Positions 1-5,171 of a stretch of 13,819 bases of DNA are shown here, piece by piece (the stretch's first letter is position 1; every line of letters starts with the position of its first letter). The stretch covers positions 1 to 13,819 of the forward strand of contig JACQRD010000063.1 in NCBI GenBank assembly GCA_016206675.1, in the 5' to 3' direction. The translations under genes and the position numbers were made by a program. Below the pieces are notes generated by a model. The model saw only the letters and a program-made list of their open reading frames with translations. It was not told where the DNA came from and did not search any database. Source of the DNA: Candidatus Omnitrophota bacterium (GTDB lineage Bacteria > Omnitrophota > Gorgyraeia > Aquiviventales > Aquiviventaceae).

Positions 1-11
1 CCTTGAGCGAT

Positions 12-1382
12 TCATCGGTCGAGTTCGCCGCCGATCATATTGACCGAGCCGAAGGTCGGAATCAGATCGGCCAGCAGATCGCCCACGATGATCTCATGCA
101 AGGCGCCCATGATCGTAAAGCACGGCGGCCGCACCCGCACGCGGTAGGGACGGTCGGAACCGTCGCTGACCACGTAGAAGCCCAGTTCGCCGTTGGCCCC
201 CTCTACCGCGCTGTAATACTCGCCGGCGGGCGGGCGGATGCCATGGCCGACCATGATGAGCTTGAAGTGGTGCATCAGCCCTTCGATGTTGCCGTAGGTG
301 TCTTCCTTCGCCGGCAGCACCGCGCGCTTTTCCTTCGCGTTCACCGCCTCGTGGTAGCCTCGGGTGGAGCCCCACAGCGTCGGATCAGGGCGCACATGGG
401 CTTGCGTAAAGCCCGCCACGCGGCCCATCTTGGCCTCATCGACCATCACGTCGGCGGGAAGGATCTCGCCGTCGTAATCGACATTGAGCGGCCCGGCCGG
501 CAGCTGCGCCAGCGCCTGCTCGATGATGCGCATGCTCTGCTCCATCTCCTCCATGCGCACGAGGTAGCGGTCGAAGTTATCGCCATGCTCGCCGGTGGGC
601 ACGTCGAACCGCATCTGGTCGTAGGCGAAGTAGGGAGTGGCCTTGCGCACGTCCAGCGCCACCCCGCAACCGCGCAGAAACGGGCCGGTGATGCTGTAGT
701 TGATCGCCTTCTCCTTGGAGATCACCCCTGTGCCCTGCATCCGGTCGACGAAAATGCGGTTGCGCGTCAGCAGCTTGTCGCACTCGATCAGCACCCCGCG
801 CACATCCTCCAGCACCGTCTTCGTCCGCTCGGCAAATCCCTCCGGCAGATCGGCCTTGACGCCGCCGACGCGGCCGTAAGAGATCGTCAGCCTAGCACCG
901 GTGACCGCCTCTACCAGATCCCAGAGCCACTCGCGCGCCTTGATCAGGTAGAGAAACACGGTAAAGGCCCCAAGCTCCATCGCCGAGGCGCCCACGCAGG
1001 TGAGGTGATCGGTGATGCGCGAGATCTCGCTCATGACGGTGCGGATGAACTTGCAGCGGTCGGTGACCTCGATGCCCAGCAGCCGCTCGACGGCAAGACA
1101 GTAGCCGAAGTTGTTGATCAGCGGCGAGACGTAGTTGAGCCGGTCGGTGTACGGGATGACATTGTTGTAGGGGCCGCGCTCGCTCTCCTTCTCGAAGGCG
1201 CGGTGCAGGTAGCCGATCTCCACGTCCGCCCCGACCATGCGCTCCCCATCCAGCTCGGCCACGATCCGGATGATGCCGTGCATGGCCGGATGCGACGGCC
1301 CGATGTTTAAAAACATGTTCCGCGTCTCCGTCGTCTTCGGCTGTGTGCTGTGTGCTGTGTGCTGTGTGCTAACGCTTGTCAT
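12..1382 (-). CDS. nuoD: NADH-quinone oxidoreductase subunit D (complex I 49 kDa-type)
   Basis: This is the NuoD subunit of the peripheral arm of NDH-1, which helps form the quinone-binding pocket. Family marks seen are GPSHPAMHG near residues 28-36 (usually GPQHPxTHG), a central PYFAYDQMRFDVPTG segment, and a C terminus ending in GELDR, matching the usual FGEVDR end, so the 3' end is complete. The ATG at 1382 overlaps the nuoC stop as TAATG, suggesting translational coupling. However, residues 5-15 are encoded by a 7-nt tandem repeat and are not part of the family. An internal ATG at 1316 (protein starting MFLNIGPSHP, 434 aa) begins exactly where conservation begins and has GGAG 9 nt upstream. 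I report the coupled start, but 1316 is a serious alternative. NuoC and NuoD are separate rather than fused as in E. coli. It is the last gene visible of the nuoABCD order; nuoE would be expected beyond the left edge. Confidence 0.95.
   Translation of the reverse strand: MTSVSTQHTAHSTQPKTTETRNMFLNIGPSHPAMHGIIRIVAELDGERMVGADVEIGYLHRAFEKESERGPYNNVIPYTDRLNYVSPLINNFGYCLAVERLLGIEVTDRCKFIRTVMSEISRITDHLTCVGASAMELGAFTVFLYLIKAREWLWDLVEAVTGARLTISYGRVGGVKADLPEGFAERTKTVLEDVRGVLIECDKLLTRNRIFVDRMQGTGVISKEKAINYSITGPFLRGCGVALDVRKATPYFAYDQMRFDVPTGEHGDNFDRYLVRMEEMEQSMRIIEQALAQLPAGPLNVDYDGEILPADVMVDEAKMGRVAGFTQAHVRPDPTLWGSTRGYHEAVNAKEKRAVLPAKEDTYGNIEGLMHHFKLIMVGHGIRPPAGEYYSAVEGANGELGFYVVSDGSDRPYRVRVRPPCFTIMGALHEIIVGDLLADLIPTFGSVNMIGGELDR
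1341..1370 (-). repeat. tandem heptamer array at the 5' end of nuoD
   Basis: Four perfect copies of CTGTGTG (plus strand) and 2 extra bases. On the coding strand it lies between the two candidate nuoD starts (1382 and 1316) and encodes a His/Thr/Ser/Gln-rich segment unrelated to NuoD. Because the unit is 7 nt, gain or loss of one copy would shift the frame from the upstream start but leave the downstream start intact. Confidence 0.95.
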
Positions 1383-1978
1383 TAGTTCACTGGCCCAACG
1401 AGCGGTTGTCGACGATTCACAGGGTAATCTTTACGAAGAGGGTGGCCAACGAAGCCCTCGTACATCAGGAGGCGCTTGAGATTCGGATGGCCGCGAAAGG
1501 CGATGCCGAACATGTCCCACGCTTCCCGCTCGAACCAGTTGGCCGCGGCCCACAACCCGGTCACGGAGTCAACGACGGGATCCGCCGCCGGCAGCGGCGC
1601 CTTCAGCCGCAGCCGGTGGTTGTGCGCGGTGGAATAGAAATGGTAGACGACCTCGAAGCGGTACTGGTCGCTGGCAACCATGCGCTCCCATTTCTCCGGC
1701 AAGACCTTGGGCGTCATGTAGTACGGCAGCGGCGAAGGCGTCGTAAGCGTGGGAGCGCTGGAGAGCGTTGTGCCGAACTTGAGATAATCCACGGCGGTCA
1801 GATCCATCAAGACATCGAACGCCATCGTCCGGTCGTCTTTCAAAAACCGCGCCACCTGCAGCAGGCCCTCTCGCCGGATCAGGACGGTCTGCTGTCCGCG
1901 GTAGTGGTGCGCCGCCAACACGTGCGACGCGCACCGCCGCTGAATCAATCTCGCTAGCGTCCTGGTATCAGATACCAT
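1382..1978 (-). CDS. nuoC: NADH-quinone oxidoreductase subunit C (30 kDa-type)
   Basis: This is NuoC, a peripheral-arm subunit of NDH-1 that packs against NuoD. The C-terminal half carries the family signature: a VDSVTGLWAAANWFERE stretch, then DMFGI, GHPNLKRLLM and GHPLRKDYPV. The length (198 aa) is normal for an unfused NuoC. The N-terminal half contains a Thr/Pro-rich insertion at about residues 68-95 (around TTPSPLPYYMTP), before the YRFEVVYHFYS strand, which is longer than in typical homologues. The first codons (MVSDT) are encoded by one of two copies of a 13-bp palindrome. No convincing Shine-Dalgarno sequence precedes the ATG, so initiation may depend on coupling to nuoB, whose stop lies 15 nt upstream. 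The TAA stop overlaps the first candidate nuoD ATG by one base. Confidence 0.95.
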   Translation of the reverse strand: MVSDTRTLARLIQRRCASHVLAAHHYRGQQTVLIRREGLLQVARFLKDDRTMAFDVLMDLTAVDYLKFGTTLSSAPTLTTPSPLPYYMTPKVLPEKWERMVASDQYRFEVVYHFYSTAHNHRLRLKAPLPAADPVVDSVTGLWAAANWFEREAWDMFGIAFRGHPNLKRLLMYEGFVGHPLRKDYPVNRRQPLVGPVN

Positions 1979-2013
1979 GTTGGATGAGGAGGGTTAAGAC
2001 GGTATCTGATACC
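1964..2013. repeat. pair of 13-bp palindromes flanking the nuoB-nuoC junction
   Basis: GGTATCAGATACC at 1964-1976 and its complement form GGTATCTGATACC at 2001-2013. Each is self-symmetric around one base, and the two can also pair with each other as a 13-bp stem with a 24-nt loop. The copies encode the last residues of NuoB and the first of NuoC. The G of the nuoC ATG is the first base of the stem. Confidence 0.9.
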
Positions 2014-2560
2014 GGTCGTCGAGGTGGGTTTCCGGACGGTGCGGACGTTGCAGCTCGGCGGGGCGGGCCGAGGGCCCGGTGGGCACGGTCGTCTGCGCCC
2101 CCTGGGCGATTTTCTCCTGCAGCTTCATCAAGCCATCCAGCACGTTCTCCGGGCGCGGCGGGCAGCCGGGGATATAGACATCCACCGGGATGATCGTGTC
2201 GATGCCGCGCACCGTCGCGTAGTTGTCGTAGAAGCCGCCGGTGCAGGTGCACACGCCGAAGGCCACCACCCACTTCGGCTCCGTCATCTGGTCGTAGACG
2301 CGCTTCAGCACGGGCGCGATCTTGTGGCTGACGGTGCCGACGACGAAGAGCACGTCCGCCTGGCGCGGTGAAAAGCGCGGAAAGCCTGCCCCGAAGCGGT
2401 CCATGTCGTAGTGCGAGGTGGCCGTGGCCATGTATTCCATGCCGCAGCAGGCCGTCACGAAGGGGTACTGGAAGATCGAGAATTTGCGCGCCCAGCCCAG
2501 CGCAGCGTCCAGCCGCGTGGTGGTCCAGCTGAGCTTGCTCACGTCCACGGTGCCCTGCAT
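1994..2560 (-). CDS. nuoB: NADH-quinone oxidoreductase subunit B (PSST-type, N2 cluster)
   Basis: NuoB holds the terminal [4Fe-4S] cluster N2 that passes electrons to quinone. The four expected ligands are present: the tandem pair C38-C39 (ACCGMEYMA), C104 (FGVCTCTGG) and C133 (PGCPPRPE). Their spacings of 66 and 29 residues match those of E. coli NuoB (C63/C64, C129, C158). An extra Cys, C106, lies in the CTCTGG loop. PRFSPRQADVLFVVGTV is also typical. After the conserved LMKLQEKI helix, a tail of about 37 residues (from about 152) is low-complexity and Pro/Arg-rich, and its last residues (RYQIPS) come from a palindromic repeat shared with the nuoC start. The ATG at 2560 is backed by GGAG at 2569-2572 (8-nt spacing), directly next to the hairpin that fills the nuoA-nuoB gap. 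Confidence 0.96.
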   Translation of the reverse strand: MQGTVDVSKLSWTTTRLDAALGWARKFSIFQYPFVTACCGMEYMATATSHYDMDRFGAGFPRFSPRQADVLFVVGTVSHKIAPVLKRVYDQMTEPKWVVAFGVCTCTGGFYDNYATVRGIDTIIPVDVYIPGCPPRPENVLDGLMKLQEKIAQGAQTTVPTGPSARPAELQRPHRPETHLDDRYQIPS

Positions 2561-2568
2561 GATGTCGT

Positions 2569-2572
2569 CTCC
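2569..2572 (-). promoter_or_regulatory. nuoB ribosome binding site
   Basis: GGAG 8 nt before the nuoB ATG. It touches the 3' foot of the long palindrome, so folding of that hairpin could affect access to it. Confidence 0.6.
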
Positions 2573-2699
2573 GGTTACGTTGTTCGTCTATCGGTTACGT
2601 GGCCCGTTTCGTGCATCGGTGACGTCTGTCGTCAAGAGCCGAACTACGTAACCAAACAACGATACGGGCAACGTCACCGACGAACGAATACCGTCACCG
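2572..2699. repeat. 128-nt imperfect palindrome filling the nuoA-nuoB gap
   Basis: Left arm 2572-2630 and right arm 2641-2699 are complementary in register at roughly 43 of 59 positions, with no gaps and a 10-nt loop. Each arm holds three spaced copies of a TCGGTTACGT/TCGGTGACGT-like 10-mer, giving three in one orientation and three in the other. On the mRNA the hairpin would stand between the nuoA stop and the nuoB Shine-Dalgarno sequence. Confidence 0.85.
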
Positions 2700-2704
2700 A
2701 CCCC

Positions 2705-3058
2705 TCATTTAAACTCCAACGCGCCCTGCTTCCAGGCGTAGGCGAAACCGGCGACGACAATCAATAGAAAGAAGCCCATCTCCACCAGCCCGAACCAGCC
2801 CAGCTCCCGCGCGAGCACGCCCCACGGAAACAGAAACACCAGCTCGACGTCGAAGACGACGAAGAGCATGGCCGCCACGTAGAAATGGATCGGCAGCCGG
2901 CCGGCGGGCAGCGCGATGGGGTCGACCCCGCACTCAAACGGCGCGGACTTGACCGCGCTGGGCTTCTTGGGGCCGAAGAGGGCGTTGGCGAAGAGCATGA
3001 AGAGCCCCACGCCCAGCGTCAAAGCCGAAAAGATAAGCAGACTGGCGTATTCGAGCAT
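2705..3058 (-). CDS. nuoA: NADH-quinone oxidoreductase subunit A (ND3-type)
   Basis: NuoA is a small membrane subunit at the joint between the peripheral and membrane arms of complex I. At 117 aa it has the normal length, with three hydrophobic helices (about residues 5-26, 58-80 and 86-108). The conserved loop FECGVDP (Cys 43), which carries the family's redox-sensitive loop cysteine, is present, as is the motif IHFYVAAMLFVVFDVELVF with its acidic residues in the second helix. It is the first gene of the nuo operon. Upstream lies a -10 box (3094-3099) and a symmetric operator-like sequence in the short leader. No clear Shine-Dalgarno sequence is seen before the ATG. The gap to nuoB (2561-2704) is occupied almost entirely by a long imperfect palindrome. 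Confidence 0.96.
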   Translation of the reverse strand: MLEYASLLIFSALTLGVGLFMLFANALFGPKKPSAVKSAPFECGVDPIALPAGRLPIHFYVAAMLFVVFDVELVFLFPWGVLARELGWFGLVEMGFFLLIVVAGFAYAWKQGALEFK

Positions 3059-3068
3059 GGCTTGACTG

Positions 3069-3084
3069 TGTGAAATTTTTCACA
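3069..3084. promoter_or_regulatory. CRP/FNR-family-like operator in the nuoA leader
   Basis: TGTGA, 6 nt, TCACA: this matches the half-site layout of the E. coli CRP consensus and forms 7-bp arms (TGTGAAA/TTTCACA) around 2 nt. It lies just downstream of the nuoA -10 box, about +3 to +18, where binding would be expected to block rather than activate. It could also act as a small RNA hairpin. No regulator gene of this family is in the window. Confidence 0.45.
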
Positions 3085-3093
3085 GATGAAATT

Positions 3094-3099
3094 ATTATA
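3094..3099 (-). promoter_or_regulatory. -10 box of the nuoA promoter
   Basis: Perfect TATAAT on the minus strand, predicting a transcript start near 3087 and a leader of about 29 nt before nuoA. No good -35 box is found at 16-18 nt, so it may need an activator or upstream elements. Confidence 0.5.
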
Positions 3100-3149
3100 G
3101 TACACCCTGCTCGGCGGGATTGTCTACTGCTGGTTGTCTGAAGGCGGGG

Positions 3150-3587
3150 TTAGGACTTGTAATAGTCCATGCCGCGCTCAAGGAACTGTTCGTCCATCCG
3201 CTTGGGCGCGAAGGTGCTGCGCACAAACGCCTTGAGCGGCGTGATGTCGAACTGCCGGCAGCTGTAGATATCGATCGAGATGAAGTCCTTGGGGGTGAGG
3301 GTGTGGATCTGGATGCCGCTTTCCACCAGCGGAATCCAGCCGCTAAGACCTGCCTTATCCGGGTACCGCTTGCCGTCCGTCCGGAAGATGTACGGGGGCG
3401 ACTGCGGCTCCACCTTCAGCACCCCGACGATGGCCTCCAGGAAGTTGTAGCAGAGGGTCAGATCATCGGCAGCACCGGGCTTGCAGTCGTACAGATCCAG
3501 GAGCAACTGGTAGCCGAACGGCGGGCACTGCGCGGTCTTCTTGGAGCTCGCACCGGTGGTGCTGGGCGCGTCACACACTTGCGACAT
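3150..3587 (-). CDS. speD: SpeD-family pyruvoyl-dependent decarboxylase (S-adenosylmethionine decarboxylase-like, divergent)
   Basis: This is a prokaryotic class 1b SpeD homologue, 145 aa. In the family the proenzyme cleaves itself before a serine to make a pyruvoyl cofactor, then usually decarboxylates S-adenosylmethionine for spermidine synthesis. The catalytic triad is visible: the E89-S90 cleavage site (LVESGIQ), H95 and C110 (DIYSC). Spacings of 5 and 15 residues are identical to S63/H68/C83 of the Thermotoga maritima enzyme. The following motif differs: the usual HTWPE reads HTLTP here. There is also an extra stretch around residues 60-85 and a polar N-terminal extension of about 24 residues. 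The substrate may therefore not be SAM; some SpeD homologues have been reported to act on ornithine or arginine. No speE or other polyamine gene is adjacent. The start is fixed by AGGAGG 7 nt upstream. It is transcribed towards nuoA but separated from it by nuoA's own promoter. Confidence 0.85.
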   Translation of the reverse strand: MSQVCDAPSTTGASSKKTAQCPPFGYQLLLDLYDCKPGAADDLTLCYNFLEAIVGVLKVEPQSPPYIFRTDGKRYPDKAGLSGWIPLVESGIQIHTLTPKDFISIDIYSCRQFDITPLKAFVRSTFAPKRMDEQFLERGMDYYKS

Positions 3588-3594
3588 GCCTGAA

Positions 3595-3600
3595 CCTCCT
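3595..3600 (-). promoter_or_regulatory. speD ribosome binding site
   Basis: Consensus AGGAGG, 7 nt before the ATG at 3587. It fixes the start of the SpeD gene and is the strongest Shine-Dalgarno sequence seen in the left half of the window. Confidence 0.85.
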
Positions 3601-3714
3601 CAATGGAAACAACAACACCCCGACGGCGATTCGTCGGGGTGACAGACGTTCACTGTCATAACTGCTATGCTGACTTTCGTCCATACGAACTGACTTGGTG
3701 GCACCTCCTGGTGC
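3601..3714 (-). ncRNA. candidate structured 5' leader of the SpeD gene (four hairpins)
   Basis: Between the promoter and the Shine-Dalgarno sequence the minus strand can form four successive perfect hairpins: GCACC/GGTGC (3701-3714, loop AGGA), TTCGT/ACGAA (3676-3689, 4-nt loop), TGACAG/CTGTCA (3640-3658, 7-nt loop) and a 9-bp stem ACCCCGACG/CGTCGGGGT (3617-3640, 6-nt loop). The last is followed by a U-rich TGTTGTTGTTT stretch. This density of stems suggests a regulatory leader (riboswitch or attenuator). I do not recognise it as a known class. Confidence 0.5.
3617..3640 (-). terminator. attenuator-like hairpin in the SpeD leader
   Basis: Perfect 9-bp GC-rich stem with a 6-nt loop, followed on the minus strand by TGTTGTTGTTT, about 17 nt before AGGAGG. 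The U tract is interrupted by G, so full termination is uncertain. It could act as a conditional terminator, or merely shape access to the ribosome site. Confidence 0.4.
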
Positions 3715-3742
3715 ATAGTATAACAACCACCGCTGGTGTCAA
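3715..3742 (-). promoter_or_regulatory. sigma-70-type promoter of the SpeD gene
   Basis: Consensus -35 TTGACA at 3737-3742, 16-nt spacer, -10 TACTAT at 3715-3720 (TATACT overlaps it in a poorer register). The predicted start, near 3708, gives a leader of about 120 nt. Confidence 0.7.
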
Positions 3743-3752
3743 CAATAAATCA

Positions 3753-3975
3753 TTTGTGCCGCAGCGGGTTCCGGCAAAGCGAAATATGCCGGCAGGCCGC
3801 GTGCGTTCCCTCGGGGAACCCTCCCTCTCCCCGCCACGGGACGAGGGCGCCTCCGGGCCTCCCTCTCGGGAACATCCCGCGCCCTGCCTCCACCCGGAAC
3901 CCGCCGCTATTTGGACATCCGCCTGCGCCGGCCTGAACCGCAGCTTGAGCGAGCCGGGGTTGCCGCAGGCACAAA
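3753..3975. repeat. GC-rich intergenic block with nested inverted repeats
   Basis: This gene-free stretch between the speD promoter and the small genes is bounded by an 8-bp inverted repeat (TTTGTGCC at 3753-3760, GGCACAAA at 3968-3975). It contains an 11-bp perfect inverted repeat (GCGGGTTCCGG at 3764-3774, CCGGAACCCGC at 3894-3904) and short hairpins such as GTTCCC/GGGGAAC near 3815. Another stem (GTAGCGG/CCGCTAC) lies just outside, near 3977-3996. Open frames across it have no recognisable protein character. It may be a small non-autonomous repeat element or the 3' region of the small-gene operon. Confidence 0.45.
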
Positions 3976-4002
3976 GTAGCGGCCGCCAGCCGCTACGCTG
4001 CG

Positions 4003-4227
4003 CTAGGAGTGCGGGCTGGGGTGGCCGGCGAGTTCGAAGGCGCGCTGGGTCGCTTCAAAGCGGTCAGCGCAGGGAATCCCCGAGGCCCGAAGCAGATCGG
4101 TAAAGCGATCGTGGTATTTGGAGCGCAGTGCGGTAATTTCCTGGCGGGCTTGCTCTTGCCCGGGTGCTAAGGACTCCTCAAGCAGCACCAGGTCCACGTA
4201 GATGTGTGCTGCTTCCTGCAGCGTCAT
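4003..4227 (-). CDS. small conserved-looking protein, tandem paralogue of the gene at 4224-4451
   Basis: A 74-aa soluble, charged, probably all-helical protein that I do not recognise. It is clearly homologous to the product of the preceding gene: both share the pattern TL..A..YV near the N terminus, then E...R.E, then (Y/W)H(D/N)RF.D.LR..GIP..DR...TQ.A...AG to the C terminus. That conservation of two different sequences is the best evidence that both are real genes. The ATG overlaps the TGA of the upstream gene (ATGA at 4224-4227), so the two are probably translated together. The protein has a single Cys (residue 53, in GIPCADR), where the paralogue has Tyr. No membrane segment, signal peptide or known motif is visible. 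It could be a DNA-binding, dimerising or phage-derived accessory protein, but the sequence does not say. Confidence 0.7.
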   Translation of the reverse strand: MTLQEAAHIYVDLVLLEESLAPGQEQARQEITALRSKYHDRFTDLLRASGIPCADRFEATQRAFELAGHPSPHS

Positions 4228-4451
4228 GCGTCTTCCCCAGCCATCCGAACGGCGATCTGCGTCACGTGCTCCCGGTCGCGATACGGGATGCCGGCCTGCC
4301 GCAGCCGATCAGCAAAGCGGTTGTGCCACACCACCCGCTGCTCCTCCAGCCTGTGGAGCTCTTCCGGATCGCTGGTCCGCTCAATCTGTTCAATGATGTT
4401 GACGTAACTGCGTGCGACGTCCCGTAGCGTCGGGTTCGGTCGTCGACGCAT
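4224..4451 (-). CDS. small conserved-looking protein, first of a tandem paralogous pair
   Basis: A 75-aa basic/acidic mixed, helix-rich protein of unknown function, homologous over nearly its full length to the next gene (TLRDVARSYV against TLQEAAHIYV; HNRFADRLRQAGIP against HDRFTDLLRASGIP). Compared with its partner it has a short basic N-terminal extension (MRRRPNP). The ATG lacks a Shine-Dalgarno sequence, but a good promoter (TTGACA at 4484-4489, 17-nt spacer, TATGCT at 4461-4466) predicts a transcript starting about 3 nt before this ATG, so it is probably a near-leaderless mRNA. The pair forms a small two-gene operon ending in a GC-rich intergenic block. Confidence 0.7.
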   Translation of the reverse strand: MRRRPNPTLRDVARSYVNIIEQIERTSDPEELHRLEEQRVVWHNRFADRLRQAGIPYRDREHVTQIAVRMAGEDA

Positions 4452-4460
4452 ACTGCCGTC

Positions 4461-4489
4461 AGCATACTCAGTCGGCGCGGCTTTGTCAA
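4461..4489 (-). promoter_or_regulatory. promoter of the tandem small-gene pair
   Basis: TTGACA at 4484-4489, exactly 17 nt, then TATGCT at 4461-4466. The predicted start, near 4454, leaves only about 3 nt before the ATG at 4451, which itself lacks a Shine-Dalgarno sequence. Confidence 0.65.
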
Positions 4490-4490
4490 C

Positions 4491-4666
4491 GACGCCTCGA
4501 TTCTGGATTCTGGGGACACATGACTTATCTCCACAACTCCGGCGGCTGATGGGGCGTCAGGCGGCGAGCGGTGGGAGTGCCGGAGGCACAACGCAGCGGC
4601 CGCACTACGTGGAGGAGGCGCTTGACCTCAGAGTCAAACCCATTCAATGCACCCAGAGCGAGGGGA
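4491..4666. other. gene-free spacer with a possible transposon-end relic
   Basis: No convincing gene is present. The segment TTCTGGGGACACATGACTTA near 4501-4520 resembles conserved ends I associate with REP-associated transposase (Y1, TnpREP) insertions, but no transposase is present. A GTGCC/GGCAC hairpin lies near 4578-4590. This assignment rests on memory of the motif and is weak. Confidence 0.25.
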
Positions 4667-5161
4667 TCAGGCCGACGTCTCATCAAGCAAGGCTTGGTAG
4701 CGCCGAAGGAACTGGCGGTCTTTGGGGCGGCCGGCAACTTTCTTGGACATGAGCAGCTTCGTCAACTGCCCCACTTTCACGGGCACGCCCCGCACGGTGA
4801 ACGTCTTCGCATCACGGGCCAACTCCGAGAAGGTGTAGCCTGACACCTCCAGCAGCAGTTCCACCATCAGGCCGTCCGGTGTCGTTGCCACGAGCGTCCT
4901 ACGCTGCCGCACAATGGCCTTGACCGCATTAGTTTGAAGCGGACCGGCAGCCGTTCCTACCGCAAAGCGCAACCGCTTTAAGCATCGAAGGGTCTGCTCG
5001 ACGTTCGCGAGCGTCGGTTCAAGCAGGATGTCATAATCCATGGTCGCGAAGGCTTGATGAGGGGCCTCGGCATAGTAGTTGATGCCCGCCATCCCGACGA
5101 CCACATACCGCACGCCGTACTGGTTAAGGCGCCGGATGACGGCGGCATAAGGATCCTGCAT
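4667..5161 (-). CDS. nucleotidyltransferase-fold protein, probable toxin/partner of the XRE gene
   Basis: A 164-aa protein with the layout of a minimal nucleotidyltransferase (Pol beta superfamily). It has a YVVVGMAGINYY segment (residues 19-30, the G-x-A loop), then TMDYDILLEP (residues 40-49) giving the metal-binding pair D42 and D44, and a candidate third acid E101 in the strand GLMVELLLEV. A KDRQFLRRYQALL helix follows. This is the arrangement seen in AbiEii/DUF6036-type and MNT toxin or antitoxin proteins, which transfer nucleotides to RNA or protein targets. The G-G-x-A signature is weakened to G-M-A-G. It starts 10 nt after the stop of the XRE gene, with no promoter between, so the two form an operon. 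The fold is fairly convincing from the motifs; the toxin role is inferred from the pairing. Confidence 0.7.
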   Translation of the reverse strand: MQDPYAAVIRRLNQYGVRYVVVGMAGINYYAEAPHQAFATMDYDILLEPTLANVEQTLRCLKRLRFAVGTAAGPLQTNAVKAIVRQRRTLVATTPDGLMVELLLEVSGYTFSELARDAKTFTVRGVPVKVGQLTKLLMSKKVAGRPKDRQFLRRYQALLDETSA

Positions 5162-5171
5162 CAGGCCACCA

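Noticed and set aside
3..1310. 435-aa open frame on the plus strand
   Set aside because: Antisense shadow of nuoD, with Ala/His/Asp-rich composition and no family signature.
3571..3684. 37-codon upstream open frame overlapping the speD start (MDESQHSSYD...)
   Set aside because: It would make an attractive leader peptide, but AGGAGG is 19 nt before its ATG, too far for normal initiation, and the sequence has no repeated regulatory codons. The hairpins explain the region better.
3750..3974. 74-aa minus-strand frame in the GC-rich intergenic block
   Set aside because: Its limits coincide with inverted repeats, it lacks a ribosome site, and the peptide is Gly/Arg/Pro-rich with no family character.
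4525..4737. 70-aa minus-strand frame before the nucleotidyltransferase stop
   Set aside because: It overlaps the 3' end of a better-supported gene in another frame, and its remainder lies over short hairpins. No protein signature.
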